Positions 9,061 through 16,674 of a stretch of DNA of 28,585 nucleotides are shown here, in pieces. Under the pieces are notes generated by a model that was not told where the DNA came from, did not search any database, and saw nothing but the letters and a program-made list of their open reading frames with translations. A program made the translations under genes and the position numbers. The DNA is from CAYRLZ01 sp964425275. Its GTDB lineage: Bacteria; Hydrothermota; Tepidihabitantia; Tepidihabitantales; JBDRVQ01. Position 1 is the stretch's first letter, and every line of letters begins with the position of its first letter. Where the stretch lies: contig CAYRLZ010000043.1 in assembly GCA_964425275.1 (NCBI GenBank), forward strand, positions 1 through 28,585. Reading direction: 5' to 3'.

Positions 9061-9069
9061 ATCATTACC

Positions 9070-9777
9070 TTAGGGGGAAAGTTCCCTAATTAACTCAACC
9101 AACAAATTAACCTCTTCTTCAATCGTTAAATTGGTCGTATCAATATATATCGCCTCCGGTAACTTTATTAAAGGAGACACCTTTCTTTGGGAATCTATCC
9201 TATCCCTCTCTATTAAGTTACGCCGTATGGCGGTTGTTGAGATGGAGATTCCCTTTTCGGCCATCTCGCGCCTCCGTCTTTTCACTCTCTCTTCTAATTG
9301 GCAATCAACAAATATCTTTAATGTGGCATCAGGGAAGACGACACTCCCAATATCCCTCCCTTCACCGATTACATTCTTTCCGCAAGATAACTTCCTTTGT
9401 ATTTGAACCATCTTCTCCCTCACCTCTTTTATCTCCGAGATATAAGAGACGATTTTATCAACCGAAGGGGAATGAAGATTATCGCTCACCTCCTTCCCCT
9501 GTAAATAGACCCGAGCCATTTTCCCATCCCACTTAAAGTCAATACTGATTTTAGGGATAATCTTTTTTATCGCCTTCGCGACCCGGCAACTTTGGGACAA
9601 ACTGACATCAATCTTGGGGTGAATTAACTTTTGCTTTAAGCAATACCAGGTGAATGCCCGATAGAAAGAGCCGGTCTCAAGATAAAAGAAATTGAGTCGC
9701 TGGGCGGATAACTTCGCCATCGTCGTCTTTCCGGAACCAGAAGTGCCATCAATCGCAATGATTAAATTTCTCCCCAT
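9070..9777 (-). CDS. cmk: Cytidylate kinase
   Basis: 235 residues, phosphorylates CMP and dCMP. The P-loop is GTSGSGKT (11-18); YLETGSFYRA takes the place of the usual DTGAMYRA; EGRDIGSVVFPDA and the lid ERVKRRRREM follow. It is the first gene of cmk-plsC-ispH-rpsA. The ATG at 9777 follows directly on a small hairpin (AAGTGC-GGA-GCACTT) that holds the SD bases GGAG, so initiation may depend on opening it. Confidence 0.94.
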   Translation of the reverse strand: MGRNLIIAIDGTSGSGKTTMAKLSAQRLNFFYLETGSFYRAFTWYCLKQKLIHPKIDVSLSQSCRVAKAIKKIIPKISIDFKWDGKMARVYLQGKEVSDNLHSPSVDKIVSYISEIKEVREKMVQIQRKLSCGKNVIGEGRDIGSVVFPDATLKIFVDCQLEERVKRRRREMAEKGISISTTAIRRNLIERDRIDSQRKVSPLIKLPEAIYIDTTNLTIEEEVNLLVELIRELSP

Positions 9778-9806
9778 AAGTGCTCCGCACTTGCTTCGTA
9801 TTTAAT

Positions 9807-9834
9807 ATTTTACCAACAATTTCCAATTTTTCAA
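9807..9834 (-). promoter_or_regulatory. Promoter of the cmk operon
   Basis: On the - strand TTGAAA, 16 bp, TAAAAT. The start site would be near 9800, giving a leader of about 23 nt before the cmk ATG. Confidence 0.6.
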
Positions 9835-9913
9835 GGGTGCTAGCTGGTATTTGGGTTCTGGTGAATTTCGACACCGTTGGGCTTACGCCCTGGCTTCGTA
9901 GAACTCTTAATTT

Positions 9914-10129
9914 GTCAAGAATTAGGCGCTCAATTAGAGAGAGAATTAGAAAGAGGATTAGACCGAGAATTACTAACTCCATTACTCAGAGAATTACGCT
10001 AACAATTAGACAGAGAATTAGCCCTTCAGTTAGAAAGAGAAATAGTTAGAGAATTAGACCGAAAGTTAGGCTTTTAATTAGACTTTGGATTAGATAAAGA
10101 ATTAGGTTAAAAAATAGACCAAGAAGACG
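9914..10129 (+). repeat. Degenerate 12-bp tandem array 2 (about 18 units)
   Basis: Units end in (G)AATTAG, and the final base falls at 9925, 9937, 9949, 9961 and every 12 bp to 10117, with one decayed unit after that. The last six bases of a unit are nearly fixed (AATTAG, with variants GATTAG, AATTAC, GTTAG and AATAG). The first six vary (CGCTCA, AGAGAG, ACCGAG, TAACTC, CCCTTC, GCTTTT and others). It fills the divergent gap between cmk (-) and the HTH gene (+). The rest of 9835-9913 holds nothing I recognise. Confidence 0.92.
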
Positions 10130-10217
10130 ACCCAGAGGGCTACCCCCTATCTTCCTTAAAAAATCCAATAAGTTATGTTAAACCAAAGACTTAGGACCAA
10201 AAATCGGGCTTTGAAAA

Positions 10218-10256
10218 CTATAACTATTGTTATAGAACTTTTGTTATAGAACTTTT
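10218..10256 (+). promoter_or_regulatory. Operator-like cluster of three GTTATAG sites
   Basis: CTATAAC (10218-10224) and GTTATAG (10229-10235) form an inverted repeat with a 4-bp gap. The 14-bp unit GTTATAGAACTTTT then occurs twice in tandem (10229-10242, 10243-10256). The cluster ends 10 bp before the -35 box of the HTH gene, as expected for an autoregulatory site. Confidence 0.6.
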
Positions 10257-10265
10257 GTTTGGGTA

Positions 10266-10293
10266 TTGACCGGAGGCAAAATTTGGATAGAAT
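10266..10293 (+). promoter_or_regulatory. Promoter of the HTH gene, leaderless geometry
   Basis: TTGACC (10266-10271), 16 bp, TAGAAT (10288-10293). The ATG at 10300 falls about where transcription should begin. GGAGG at 10272 is 23 bp from the ATG, too far to serve as an SD. Confidence 0.6.
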
Positions 10294-10299
10294 TATCTT

Positions 10300-11214
10300 A
10301 TGCTAAGAGAGGTCGTTGGGAGAATTTTGAAAAGGTATCGGGAGGAAATTGGTTTGACCCAGAGGGAAGTAGCGATAAGGTGTCAGAAGACAGAGATGGC
10401 AATCTCTCTATTGGAGAATGGAAAAAGAGACCCCTCCTTCTCTTTTCTTTTCTCTTATCTCAGAGCGGTTGGAAAACCTTTTACCAAATTCGCTTCTGAC
10501 TTAGAGGGAGAGGAATTTAAGGAAGAGATAAAACCAGTAATAGAAAAAGATATGCCAAAAGAGACAAAGAAGAAGGTCTTAAAGTATGCGGTTGGGATAA
10601 GATACTTAATGCCTGGAGTGATAAGTTTTCCCGAATATGCAAAGGAGAAGATTAAAAGGGAGATTAGCCAGATGAAAGAAGAAAAAAGCCTCTCTGACTG
10701 CCTTGCCTTTGCCGAAGAATATTTTCAGGGATTAGAAAAAACAAGAGAGAATAGAAGGAATGTAGATAAGTTGAAGGAAATTCAAAATAAATATAAGGAG
10801 AAGGGGTTAAAATTACCGCTGATGATAAAGGTGATGCAGATTACCGGTGATGCTTTTAGAAGGGAGGTTAAGAGATTGGCAGGACAGAAACCTCCCCAAG
10901 AAACGAGGCAGAAGGAGATGGTGGAGAGGTATGCGAGAGGTGAGGAGATAAAGGATAGGGTCATCAAGCGGGCAAAAGAATACTTATTTCAGAAGAAGGG
11001 GATGAGTTATGTCTGGTTTAATGCCTATTTGAGGGCAGTAAAGGAATTTTTCGGGAGGTGGCGGAGGGCAAAAGGAAAGTTATCCGAGGAGAGAATAAAG
11101 GAATGGGAGGAGAAGAAAATAAGAGAGGGTTGCGACCGAGAGATTTTAGGGGAGATAATGAAGATAGTATCTGAGGAATTAGGGAAGGAGAGATCGGAAA
11201 GAATCCCGAACTAA
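10300..11214 (+). CDS. Orphan XRE-type HTH protein with a long unrecognised C-terminal region
   Basis: 304 residues. Residues 1-65 are a Cro/C1-type helix-turn-helix (RYREEIGLTQREVAIRC, MAISLLENGKRDPSFSFLF). The remaining ~240 residues are Lys/Glu/Arg-rich and mostly helical, with SFPEYAKEKIKREI, EYLFQKKGMSYVWFNAYLRA and EFFGRWRRAKGKL. I recognise no domain there. A TAG at 10288 makes the ATG at 10300 the first possible start. The coding strand is strongly purine-rich, with many AGA/AGG Arg codons. No toxin, antitoxin or phage gene is adjacent. It stands alone behind array 2 and the GTTATAG cluster. A DNA-binding regulator is likely; its target is unknown. Confidence 0.8.
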   Translation: MLREVVGRILKRYREEIGLTQREVAIRCQKTEMAISLLENGKRDPSFSFLFSYLRAVGKPFTKFASDLEGEEFKEEIKPVIEKDMPKETKKKVLKYAVGIRYLMPGVISFPEYAKEKIKREISQMKEEKSLSDCLAFAEEYFQGLEKTRENRRNVDKLKEIQNKYKEKGLKLPLMIKVMQITGDAFRREVKRLAGQKPPQETRQKEMVERYARGEEIKDRVIKRAKEYLFQKKGMSYVWFNAYLRAVKEFFGRWRRAKGKLSEERIKEWEEKKIREGCDREILGEIMKIVSEELGKERSERIPN

Positions 11215-11254
11215 AAATAACCCCCAACTTTTTCAGAGTTCTCTTTATACCTAT

Positions 11255-11283
11255 TTGACAAAATGGGCAATATTGGTTATTAT
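11255..11283 (+). promoter_or_regulatory. Promoter of the 705-residue secreted protein gene
   Basis: TTGACA (11255-11260), 17 bp, TATTAT (11278-11283). The ATG at 11299 would follow a leader of about 10 nt containing AAAGGG. Confidence 0.65.
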
Positions 11284-11298
11284 ACTTAAAGGGATATT

Positions 11299-13416
11299 AT
11301 GTTGGTAGCAAAGATTTATCTACTCTTTGGTCTATTGCTCAGCGCTTGGGAAAATATACTCCTTCCCCAAAATCAGAAGGGTAATGTTTTTTTACCACCG
11401 CCGCGGATTAACTCAACTACCGATATGATTTTTTCTCCGAATCCCTCCTCTTTAAAACCTCCGCCTTTTTTGAATACCATCCCTTATTCTATTGAATGGC
11501 GGCTCAGCCTCTCCAGCCCCTTTTGTGTTGGTTTAACACCGGTTTCCGATACCTTGCTTTGGATCTCCTCCGGAAGTGGCACCAATGGACCTCCGGTTCC
11601 CCGAATCTATATCTATAATTTGCGGACAAGGACGAGAGTTGATTCTTTTGACCAGTTCGGTGTCCCGAGCGGCTGGGGCTGGCGGGATATGACGCAGAAA
11701 GGCGATACCGTCTTTGCCTCTTATGGAACAAGTGTTGATGTCATTCATATCCCGACCCGAACCCGAATCCGTTCCTTCACCCCAGGTACCGGGCTTTCGG
11801 TCCATCGCGGATTAGCCAGCGACCCATTGGATTTTCTCCTCTCAGTTAATTATAACACCCCAATCTGGAAATTTTATAAGAACCCACCCTATAATCCATA
11901 CTCTTATCCCAATGTTGATACTGCTTATGGTCTTGCCTACGACAATCAAGGCTATCTCTGGATGTCGGTCCAATACGGAAATCCGAGTAATGGAACGGCT
12001 CGGGCGAAGATTGCCAAATTCAGTTATCCAAATATTACTAAAATTGCTGAGCAAATAATACCCGAGATTGTCGGAATTGCTGGTGGGTGTGAGATGTGGC
12101 GCGACTCTTTCCTTCTCTATCTCAACCAAGGAGAACCGGATGAGGTTGTCTGCCTTAGACTTTATTTCCCCCCACCGGCCAGGGTAGACTTGGGAGTAGA
12201 TAGTATAATTAGCCCAACAACACTAGTTAATCCAGGGGCAGTCATTACCCCGGTTGCCCGAATTAAAAACTTCGGAGCCACTATTCAATCTAACATCCCG
12301 GTCTCTTGCTGGATTGATTCCGCCGGCAATCGGATATATATTCAAAATAAAGTACTCCCTGGTCCGCTTGCTCCGGATGAAACCGCATCGGTATCTTTTC
12401 CTAATTGGCTGGTCGGTCCAGCCAATACAATTTATCAGATAAGGATATTTACCGATATGCCGGATGATTCTAACCGGTCTAATGATACAACAAAAGGAAC
12501 AACAATCGCTTTTTGGGTTAGAGATACCCTAATTGTCCCCTGGCGGCAAATAATCCCGACACTGGACGGTATTATTCAACCCGTAGAATGGCTGGATGCC
12601 CTAAAAATAGATATATCGGATGTCCTGGGTAGAGAAGAGCCCGGAATTCCCCGGGCACCGGGCAGTGCCCTCTTTTATTGCAAACACGATTCCCAGTATG
12701 TCTATTATGCCGTGGATATGAGACCAGCGTTATCCCGGGATAGTTTTGACCAGATTGGAATCTATGTTGATGAGAATTATGACCGCACCTGGGCTAAGGA
12801 CTCCTCAGAAGGTAATCATTGGTTTACTTGGATTGGCAAAGACTCGGTAATCTATCGGGCCTGGCTTGGTGTTGGTGGACCAGTTTGGAACCGCTCGGGG
12901 CCAGGAAACGGTTTATCTGCCGCCAGTATCCTCTCCGGACATATGCAGTTTGAAATGGCGATTGAAAAAGGAAAAGAGAAGTGGAATTATAACATCTCAT
13001 CGGGGGTTGACACTGTTGGATTATATATATTTGCCTTAGACCAGCCGGGCAGTATATTTTATGGACACTGGCCAACCAGGATGCCCGGCACCCAGTTTAG
13101 TTCGCCGGCGGCTTATGGAACAGTAATCTTTAGCCAGCAGACATATTCAGTCAAAGAAGAGAAAAACTCACCCCAAAAGGGGTTAAAAATTGCCAATCCT
13201 TTAAGAATACCCCTCATACTCAATGATATCTCAATTTTAAAGATTTACGATGTATCGGGTAAATTGATAAGAGAGATTAAACAAACGGCGAATACCAAAG
13301 TTCTGTTGTGGGATGGCCGGGATGCTCAAAGACAACTGGTGCCGACCGGAATCTATTTCCTTCGGATAGAAGGCAAAGAGGCAAAAGGGACGAAAAAAGT
13401 GGTCGTTTTGCAATAA
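11299..13416 (+). CDS. Secreted multidomain protein (propeller, CARDB-like, CBM9-like, sorting domain)
   Basis: 705 residues. A signal peptide (about 1-17, IYLLFGLLLSAW) is followed by a beta-rich, propeller-like region (about 60-290: WISSGSGTNGPPVPRIYIYN, YDNQGYLWMSV). A CARDB-like module is at about 297-404 (VDLGVDSIISP, ARIKNFGATIQSNIPV, NRSNDTTKG). A domain at about 415-615 resembles CBM9/DOMON-type sugar-binding folds (LDGIIQPVEWLDA, QYVYYAVDM, IGIYVDENYDRTW). The last ~80 residues are a sorting domain (LKIYDVSGKLIREI, LVPTGIYFLRIEG). An exported, surface-bound protein is likely; a carbohydrate ligand is a guess. The module and tail are shared with the next gene. Confidence 0.85.
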   Translation: MLVAKIYLLFGLLLSAWENILLPQNQKGNVFLPPPRINSTTDMIFSPNPSSLKPPPFLNTIPYSIEWRLSLSSPFCVGLTPVSDTLLWISSGSGTNGPPVPRIYIYNLRTRTRVDSFDQFGVPSGWGWRDMTQKGDTVFASYGTSVDVIHIPTRTRIRSFTPGTGLSVHRGLASDPLDFLLSVNYNTPIWKFYKNPPYNPYSYPNVDTAYGLAYDNQGYLWMSVQYGNPSNGTARAKIAKFSYPNITKIAEQIIPEIVGIAGGCEMWRDSFLLYLNQGEPDEVVCLRLYFPPPARVDLGVDSIISPTTLVNPGAVITPVARIKNFGATIQSNIPVSCWIDSAGNRIYIQNKVLPGPLAPDETASVSFPNWLVGPANTIYQIRIFTDMPDDSNRSNDTTKGTTIAFWVRDTLIVPWRQIIPTLDGIIQPVEWLDALKIDISDVLGREEPGIPRAPGSALFYCKHDSQYVYYAVDMRPALSRDSFDQIGIYVDENYDRTWAKDSSEGNHWFTWIGKDSVIYRAWLGVGGPVWNRSGPGNGLSAASILSGHMQFEMAIEKGKEKWNYNISSGVDTVGLYIFALDQPGSIFYGHWPTRMPGTQFSSPAAYGTVIFSQQTYSVKEEKNSPQKGLKIANPLRIPLILNDISILKIYDVSGKLIREIKQTANTKVLLWDGRDAQRQLVPTGIYFLRIEGKEAKGTKKVVVLQ

Positions 13417-13425
13417 CATTGGTTA

Positions 13426-13454
13426 TTGACAAAAAGGAAACATTACAATATAAT
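13426..13454 (+). promoter_or_regulatory. Consensus promoter of the Kelch gene
   Basis: TTGACA (13426-13431), 17 bp, TATAAT (13449-13454), a full sigma70-type consensus starting 10 bp after the preceding stop codon. The start near 13461 gives a leader of about 200 nt. Confidence 0.8.
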
Positions 13455-13551
13455 TTAAGACAATATAATTAAATATAAAAGATGGAAAGATTGACTGGTA
13501 ATAAAAAGAGAGGTATTTTTCCCCTATTATTTCTCTTTTCTTATTTTAGAC

Positions 13552-13640
13552 GGGTTATTAGAAGAGGCGATAACCCCAACTCTTTTTTTGCCTCTGACTT
13601 TCTAATCAGGGCGGGATTAGAAGGTTCTAAAATACCGCCC
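13552..13640 (+). promoter_or_regulatory. Structured leader with mutually exclusive stems before the Kelch gene
   Basis: Segment 1 (ATTAGAAGAGGC, 13557-13568) can pair with segment 2 (GCCTC 13590-13594 and TTCTAAT 13600-13606, 5-nt bulge). Segment 2's TTCTAAT can instead pair with segment 3 (ATTAGAA 13616-13622). Segment 3 can pair with segment 4 (TTCTAA 13625-13630), inside a GGGCGG/CCGCCC stem (13609-13614 with 13635-13640). GGGTTAT/ATAACCC (13552-13558 with 13570-13576) competes with segment 1. The SD AAGGAGG (13649-13655) follows. It matches no riboswitch I know. Confidence 0.5.
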
Positions 13641-13660
13641 AATATAGTAAGGAGGGAAAT

Positions 13661-15388
13661 ATGTATAAAGTAATCAACCTTATTGCCCTATTACTTGTGG
13701 CGACTCTTGCCCTTGAGAACTCATCCGTTCCGCCGGCTTCCTTATTATCCGCTCCGGGCGAAAACCGCCAGAAGGATGCGCTTCCCCAATTATTACCCCT
13801 TGAAGAGAATACAGCGACTTCTTCATCAGAACCTATTTCGGTCACCAGCCAAACCTGGACCGACATTGCTAAACCAGCAACTACTCCGGACCGGCTATCG
13901 GCTGGGGTAGTCTATAATCCGATGAATGATAAAATCTATCTGTATGGTGGAGCGACCGCCGGCGCAGCCGGTGACCGAGTAAATCTCTGCCAGGAATACG
14001 ACCCAGTCAATAATACCTGGACGAATAAAACCGCAATGGCTAATCGCCGTAACTGGATAAAGGGGTTCTGGACCAAAAACAATAAACTCTACGCCATTGG
14101 TGGCATCAATGAGGCAAACACTTTCTTGACGGTTAATCAGGAGTTTGACCCGGATGCCAATACCTGGACAACGAAGGCCCCTTTACCAGCCGCTCGTGCT
14201 GCCTATCTCGGAGGAGTCTGGCGCGATTCACTAATTTATCTAATGGGCGGATTGGATGCCTCTTCGGTTGGTCGGACCGAGGTTTATATCTATGACCCCT
14301 GGTCCAATACCTGGACTACTGGAACCCCTTTACCACGGGCCGGTGATATGGGAGATGCGGTGATTGTTGGCGATACCATCTTTATCACCAATGCCTGGAA
14401 TAGACCGGGAAGTTCTTGCTGGCCAAATTTAGTTAAGGGTGCGATAAATCCAGATAATCCAACCCAAATTACTTGGATAGACGGACCAGCATTTCCCGCC
14501 CCTACTATGTGTGGCGGAGCGGCGGCATTAGGTCGGGATGTCTACTGGCTTGCTGGATTCCTTGGTGCACAGACGGTAACTAACCGCTGGTGGAAATATG
14601 ATGGAACAACCGGGGCAATTGTTGAGATGACGCCTTTATATCCAGTAACTCTGGCTCGTAACTGCTATATGTGTTCCCGGCCTTCGGAGTATGCCCTATA
14701 TGTGATAGCCGGTGATGAAGGTGGCAACTGGTCGGCTCCTAATCAACGATATGCCAAGATAGTCTTACGACCTCCACCAGCAATTGATATGGGGGTTGAT
14801 GCCATAAGAAGCCCAGCGACACTGGTTAACCCGGGTGCAATTATTACACCAATTGCCCGGATTAAAAACTTTGGAACCGCTGCTCAATCTAATATCCCGG
14901 TCTATTGCTGGATTGATTCCGCCGGCACCCGGATATATGGTCAAAATGTCACATTCCCTGGTCCGGTTAATCCGAATGATACCGCCTTAGTATCCTTTCC
15001 TGATTGGCTGGTTGGTCCGACCGGTGCTACCTACCAGGTGAGGATGTTTACTGATATGCCTGGTGATGAAAACCGGGCTAACGACACCACAAAACGGACA
15101 GTCTCCGTTGTTCCAACCGGAGTTCGTGAGATAAAGACCAACCCCCTTCGGGAGATTAAAATCAATAACCCGTTAAGGATGCCTCTGGTTCTAACAAATA
15201 CCTCTCATCTGGAGGTCTATGATGCCACCGGGACGATAATCCAAGAGATAAATCAACCGTCAGATGCAGGTTGTTTAGTATGGAATGGAAAGGATAAATA
15301 CGGACGAACGATTCCAAACGGAATTTACTTCCTCAAGATAAGAAGCGATAATGGCTTATTGACGACTAAGGCAATCGTCCTGCGCTAA
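13661..15388 (+). CDS. Secreted Kelch-repeat protein with CARDB-like and sorting domains
   Basis: 575 residues. A signal peptide (1-19, VINLIALLLVATLALEN) precedes Kelch repeats over about 60-370. Examples are YLYGGATAG with YDPVNNTWT, YAIGGINEA with FDPDANTWT, and YLMGGLDAS with YDPWSNTWT, a beta-propeller signature. The CARDB-like module is at 376-488 (IDMGVDAIRSP, ARIKNFGTAAQSNIPV). The sorting domain ends the protein (LEVYDATGTIIQEI, TIPNGIYFLKIRS). The ATG is fixed by AAGGAGG 5 bases before it. The CARDB-like module and tail are paralogous to those of the upstream gene, which points to domain shuffling or tandem duplication. An exported surface protein is likely. Confidence 0.9.
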   Translation: MYKVINLIALLLVATLALENSSVPPASLLSAPGENRQKDALPQLLPLEENTATSSSEPISVTSQTWTDIAKPATTPDRLSAGVVYNPMNDKIYLYGGATAGAAGDRVNLCQEYDPVNNTWTNKTAMANRRNWIKGFWTKNNKLYAIGGINEANTFLTVNQEFDPDANTWTTKAPLPAARAAYLGGVWRDSLIYLMGGLDASSVGRTEVYIYDPWSNTWTTGTPLPRAGDMGDAVIVGDTIFITNAWNRPGSSCWPNLVKGAINPDNPTQITWIDGPAFPAPTMCGGAAALGRDVYWLAGFLGAQTVTNRWWKYDGTTGAIVEMTPLYPVTLARNCYMCSRPSEYALYVIAGDEGGNWSAPNQRYAKIVLRPPPAIDMGVDAIRSPATLVNPGAIITPIARIKNFGTAAQSNIPVYCWIDSAGTRIYGQNVTFPGPVNPNDTALVSFPDWLVGPTGATYQVRMFTDMPGDENRANDTTKRTVSVVPTGVREIKTNPLREIKINNPLRMPLVLTNTSHLEVYDATGTIIQEINQPSDAGCLVWNGKDKYGRTIPNGIYFLKIRSDNGLLTTKAIVLR

Positions 15389-15406
15389 AGATAGCGAGAA
15401 AAAGAG

Positions 15407-15436
15407 AAGCGGAGAGGGTCTTCCTCTCCGCTTTTT
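15407..15436 (+). terminator. Intrinsic terminator after the Kelch gene
   Basis: AAGCGGAGAGG - GTCTT - CCTCTCCGCTT, an 11-bp perfect stem, is followed by TTT. It separates the secreted-protein genes from htrA. Confidence 0.93.
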
Positions 15437-15445
15437 ATTTCTATC

Positions 15446-15473
15446 TTGATTTTTTATCTCTTTCCGATAATAT
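15446..15473 (+). promoter_or_regulatory. Promoter of htrA, leaderless geometry
   Basis: TTGATT (15446-15451), 16 bp, TAATAT (15468-15473). The ATG at 15480 is 6 bases further on and has no SD upstream. Confidence 0.6.
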
Positions 15474-15479
15474 TATTAT

Positions 15480-16673
15480 ATGGCGAAAAAAGTTGCTCAT
15501 ATAATTTTGGGATTGATAATTGGCATCTTAGTATCTTTTTTAATCTTTTCCCTTATCGAGATTAAATTACCTACTTTCCCAAAATCGCCAAAAACTTCTC
15601 ATCCATCCCCTTCGCCTTATATCCTTCCAACATCGGCGATTCAGGATGAGATTACCAATTCCCGTCGGAATGCCATTGTCCTTGCTGCCCAAAAGGTCAG
15701 CCCCGCGGTCGTCTCAATCACCGTCACTCAGGTTAAAATTGTCTCTTCTCCTTTCTATTCGCCATTTTCTGACCCATTTTGGTCCGATTTCTTTCGCGAC
15801 TTCTTTCCCCAGAGGAGATTTAAGGAGGAGATTAGGGGATTAGGTTCAGGAGTGATTATTAGCCCGGATGGTTATATCGTGACCAATTCCCATGTCGTGG
15901 AGATGGCAACCGAAATTAAAGTGACACTTCCCGATAAAAGGGAGTTTACCGGAAGGATTGTTGACTTAGACCAAAATCGGGATTTGGCACTTTTGAAGAT
16001 TGAAGGAAATAACCTACCCTATGCCCAATTGGGAAATTCTGATGACCTAATGATTGGCGAATGGGCGATTGCCTTGGGCAATCCCTTTGGCACACTAATT
16101 CAGGACGCCAAGCCAACCGTCACGGTTGGCGTTATATCCGCCCTAAATCGGACGATTTCCTCCCAGAGAGTTGGCCGAACCTATGAGGATATGATTCAGA
16201 CCGATGCGGCAATCAATCCAGGGAACTCTGGCGGACCGCTGATTAATGCCCAGGGTGAGGTAATTGGCATCAATACCTTTATCTTCACTCATGCCGGTGG
16301 CTCGGAGGGAATTGGTTTTGCCATTCCCATCAATACCGTTAAGAAATTTGTTGCCGAGGCCAAGGAGCAGAAACCAGAAGAGAAAACCGAAGCGGTGGAA
16401 ACAAAATTGGGAATAACCGTTTCAGATATCAACCGGACATTACAGAAGAGATATCGGCTGACAATGGATAAAGGGGTAGTAGTCATCCGGGTAAAACCGA
16501 ATACGATGGCTGAGGCGATTGGCTTAGAAGAGGGGGATGTGATAATCTCAATCAATGGCCAGCGACCAAACTCGGCACGAAACTTCAAGGAAATAGCCGG
16601 AGGAATCAAAAATCGGATTGAGATGACAATCAACCGCCAAGGTGAGGAGATAAGAATCTTCTATCGCTACTAA
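15480..16673 (+). CDS. HtrA/Deg family periplasmic serine protease
   Basis: 397 residues. An uncleaved-looking N-terminal membrane segment (about 7-27, IILGLIIGILVSFLIFSLI) puts the trypsin-like domain in the periplasm. The catalytic triad is His138 (TNSHVV), Asp168 (QNRDLALLKI) and Ser250 (NPGNSGGPL). One PDZ domain (about 305-397) follows with GVVVIRVKPNTMAEAIGLEE and GDVIISINGQRP. It degrades or refolds misfolded envelope proteins. The stop and the purB ATG are one base apart (taaaatg), so coupled translation is likely. DegP has two PDZ domains, so this is closer to DegS/HtrA single-PDZ forms. Confidence 0.93.
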   Translation: MAKKVAHIILGLIIGILVSFLIFSLIEIKLPTFPKSPKTSHPSPSPYILPTSAIQDEITNSRRNAIVLAAQKVSPAVVSITVTQVKIVSSPFYSPFSDPFWSDFFRDFFPQRRFKEEIRGLGSGVIISPDGYIVTNSHVVEMATEIKVTLPDKREFTGRIVDLDQNRDLALLKIEGNNLPYAQLGNSDDLMIGEWAIALGNPFGTLIQDAKPTVTVGVISALNRTISSQRVGRTYEDMIQTDAAINPGNSGGPLINAQGEVIGINTFIFTHAGGSEGIGFAIPINTVKKFVAEAKEQKPEEKTEAVETKLGITVSDINRTLQKRYRLTMDKGVVVIRVKPNTMAEAIGLEEGDVIISINGQRPNSARNFKEIAGGIKNRIEMTINRQGEEIRIFYRY

Positions 16674-16674
16674 A

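Noticed and set aside
9749..10049. Open frames on both strands over array 2
   Set aside because: Both are periodic Arg/Ile- or Leu/Ile-rich strings from the repeat, without SDs; the - frame also runs into cmk.
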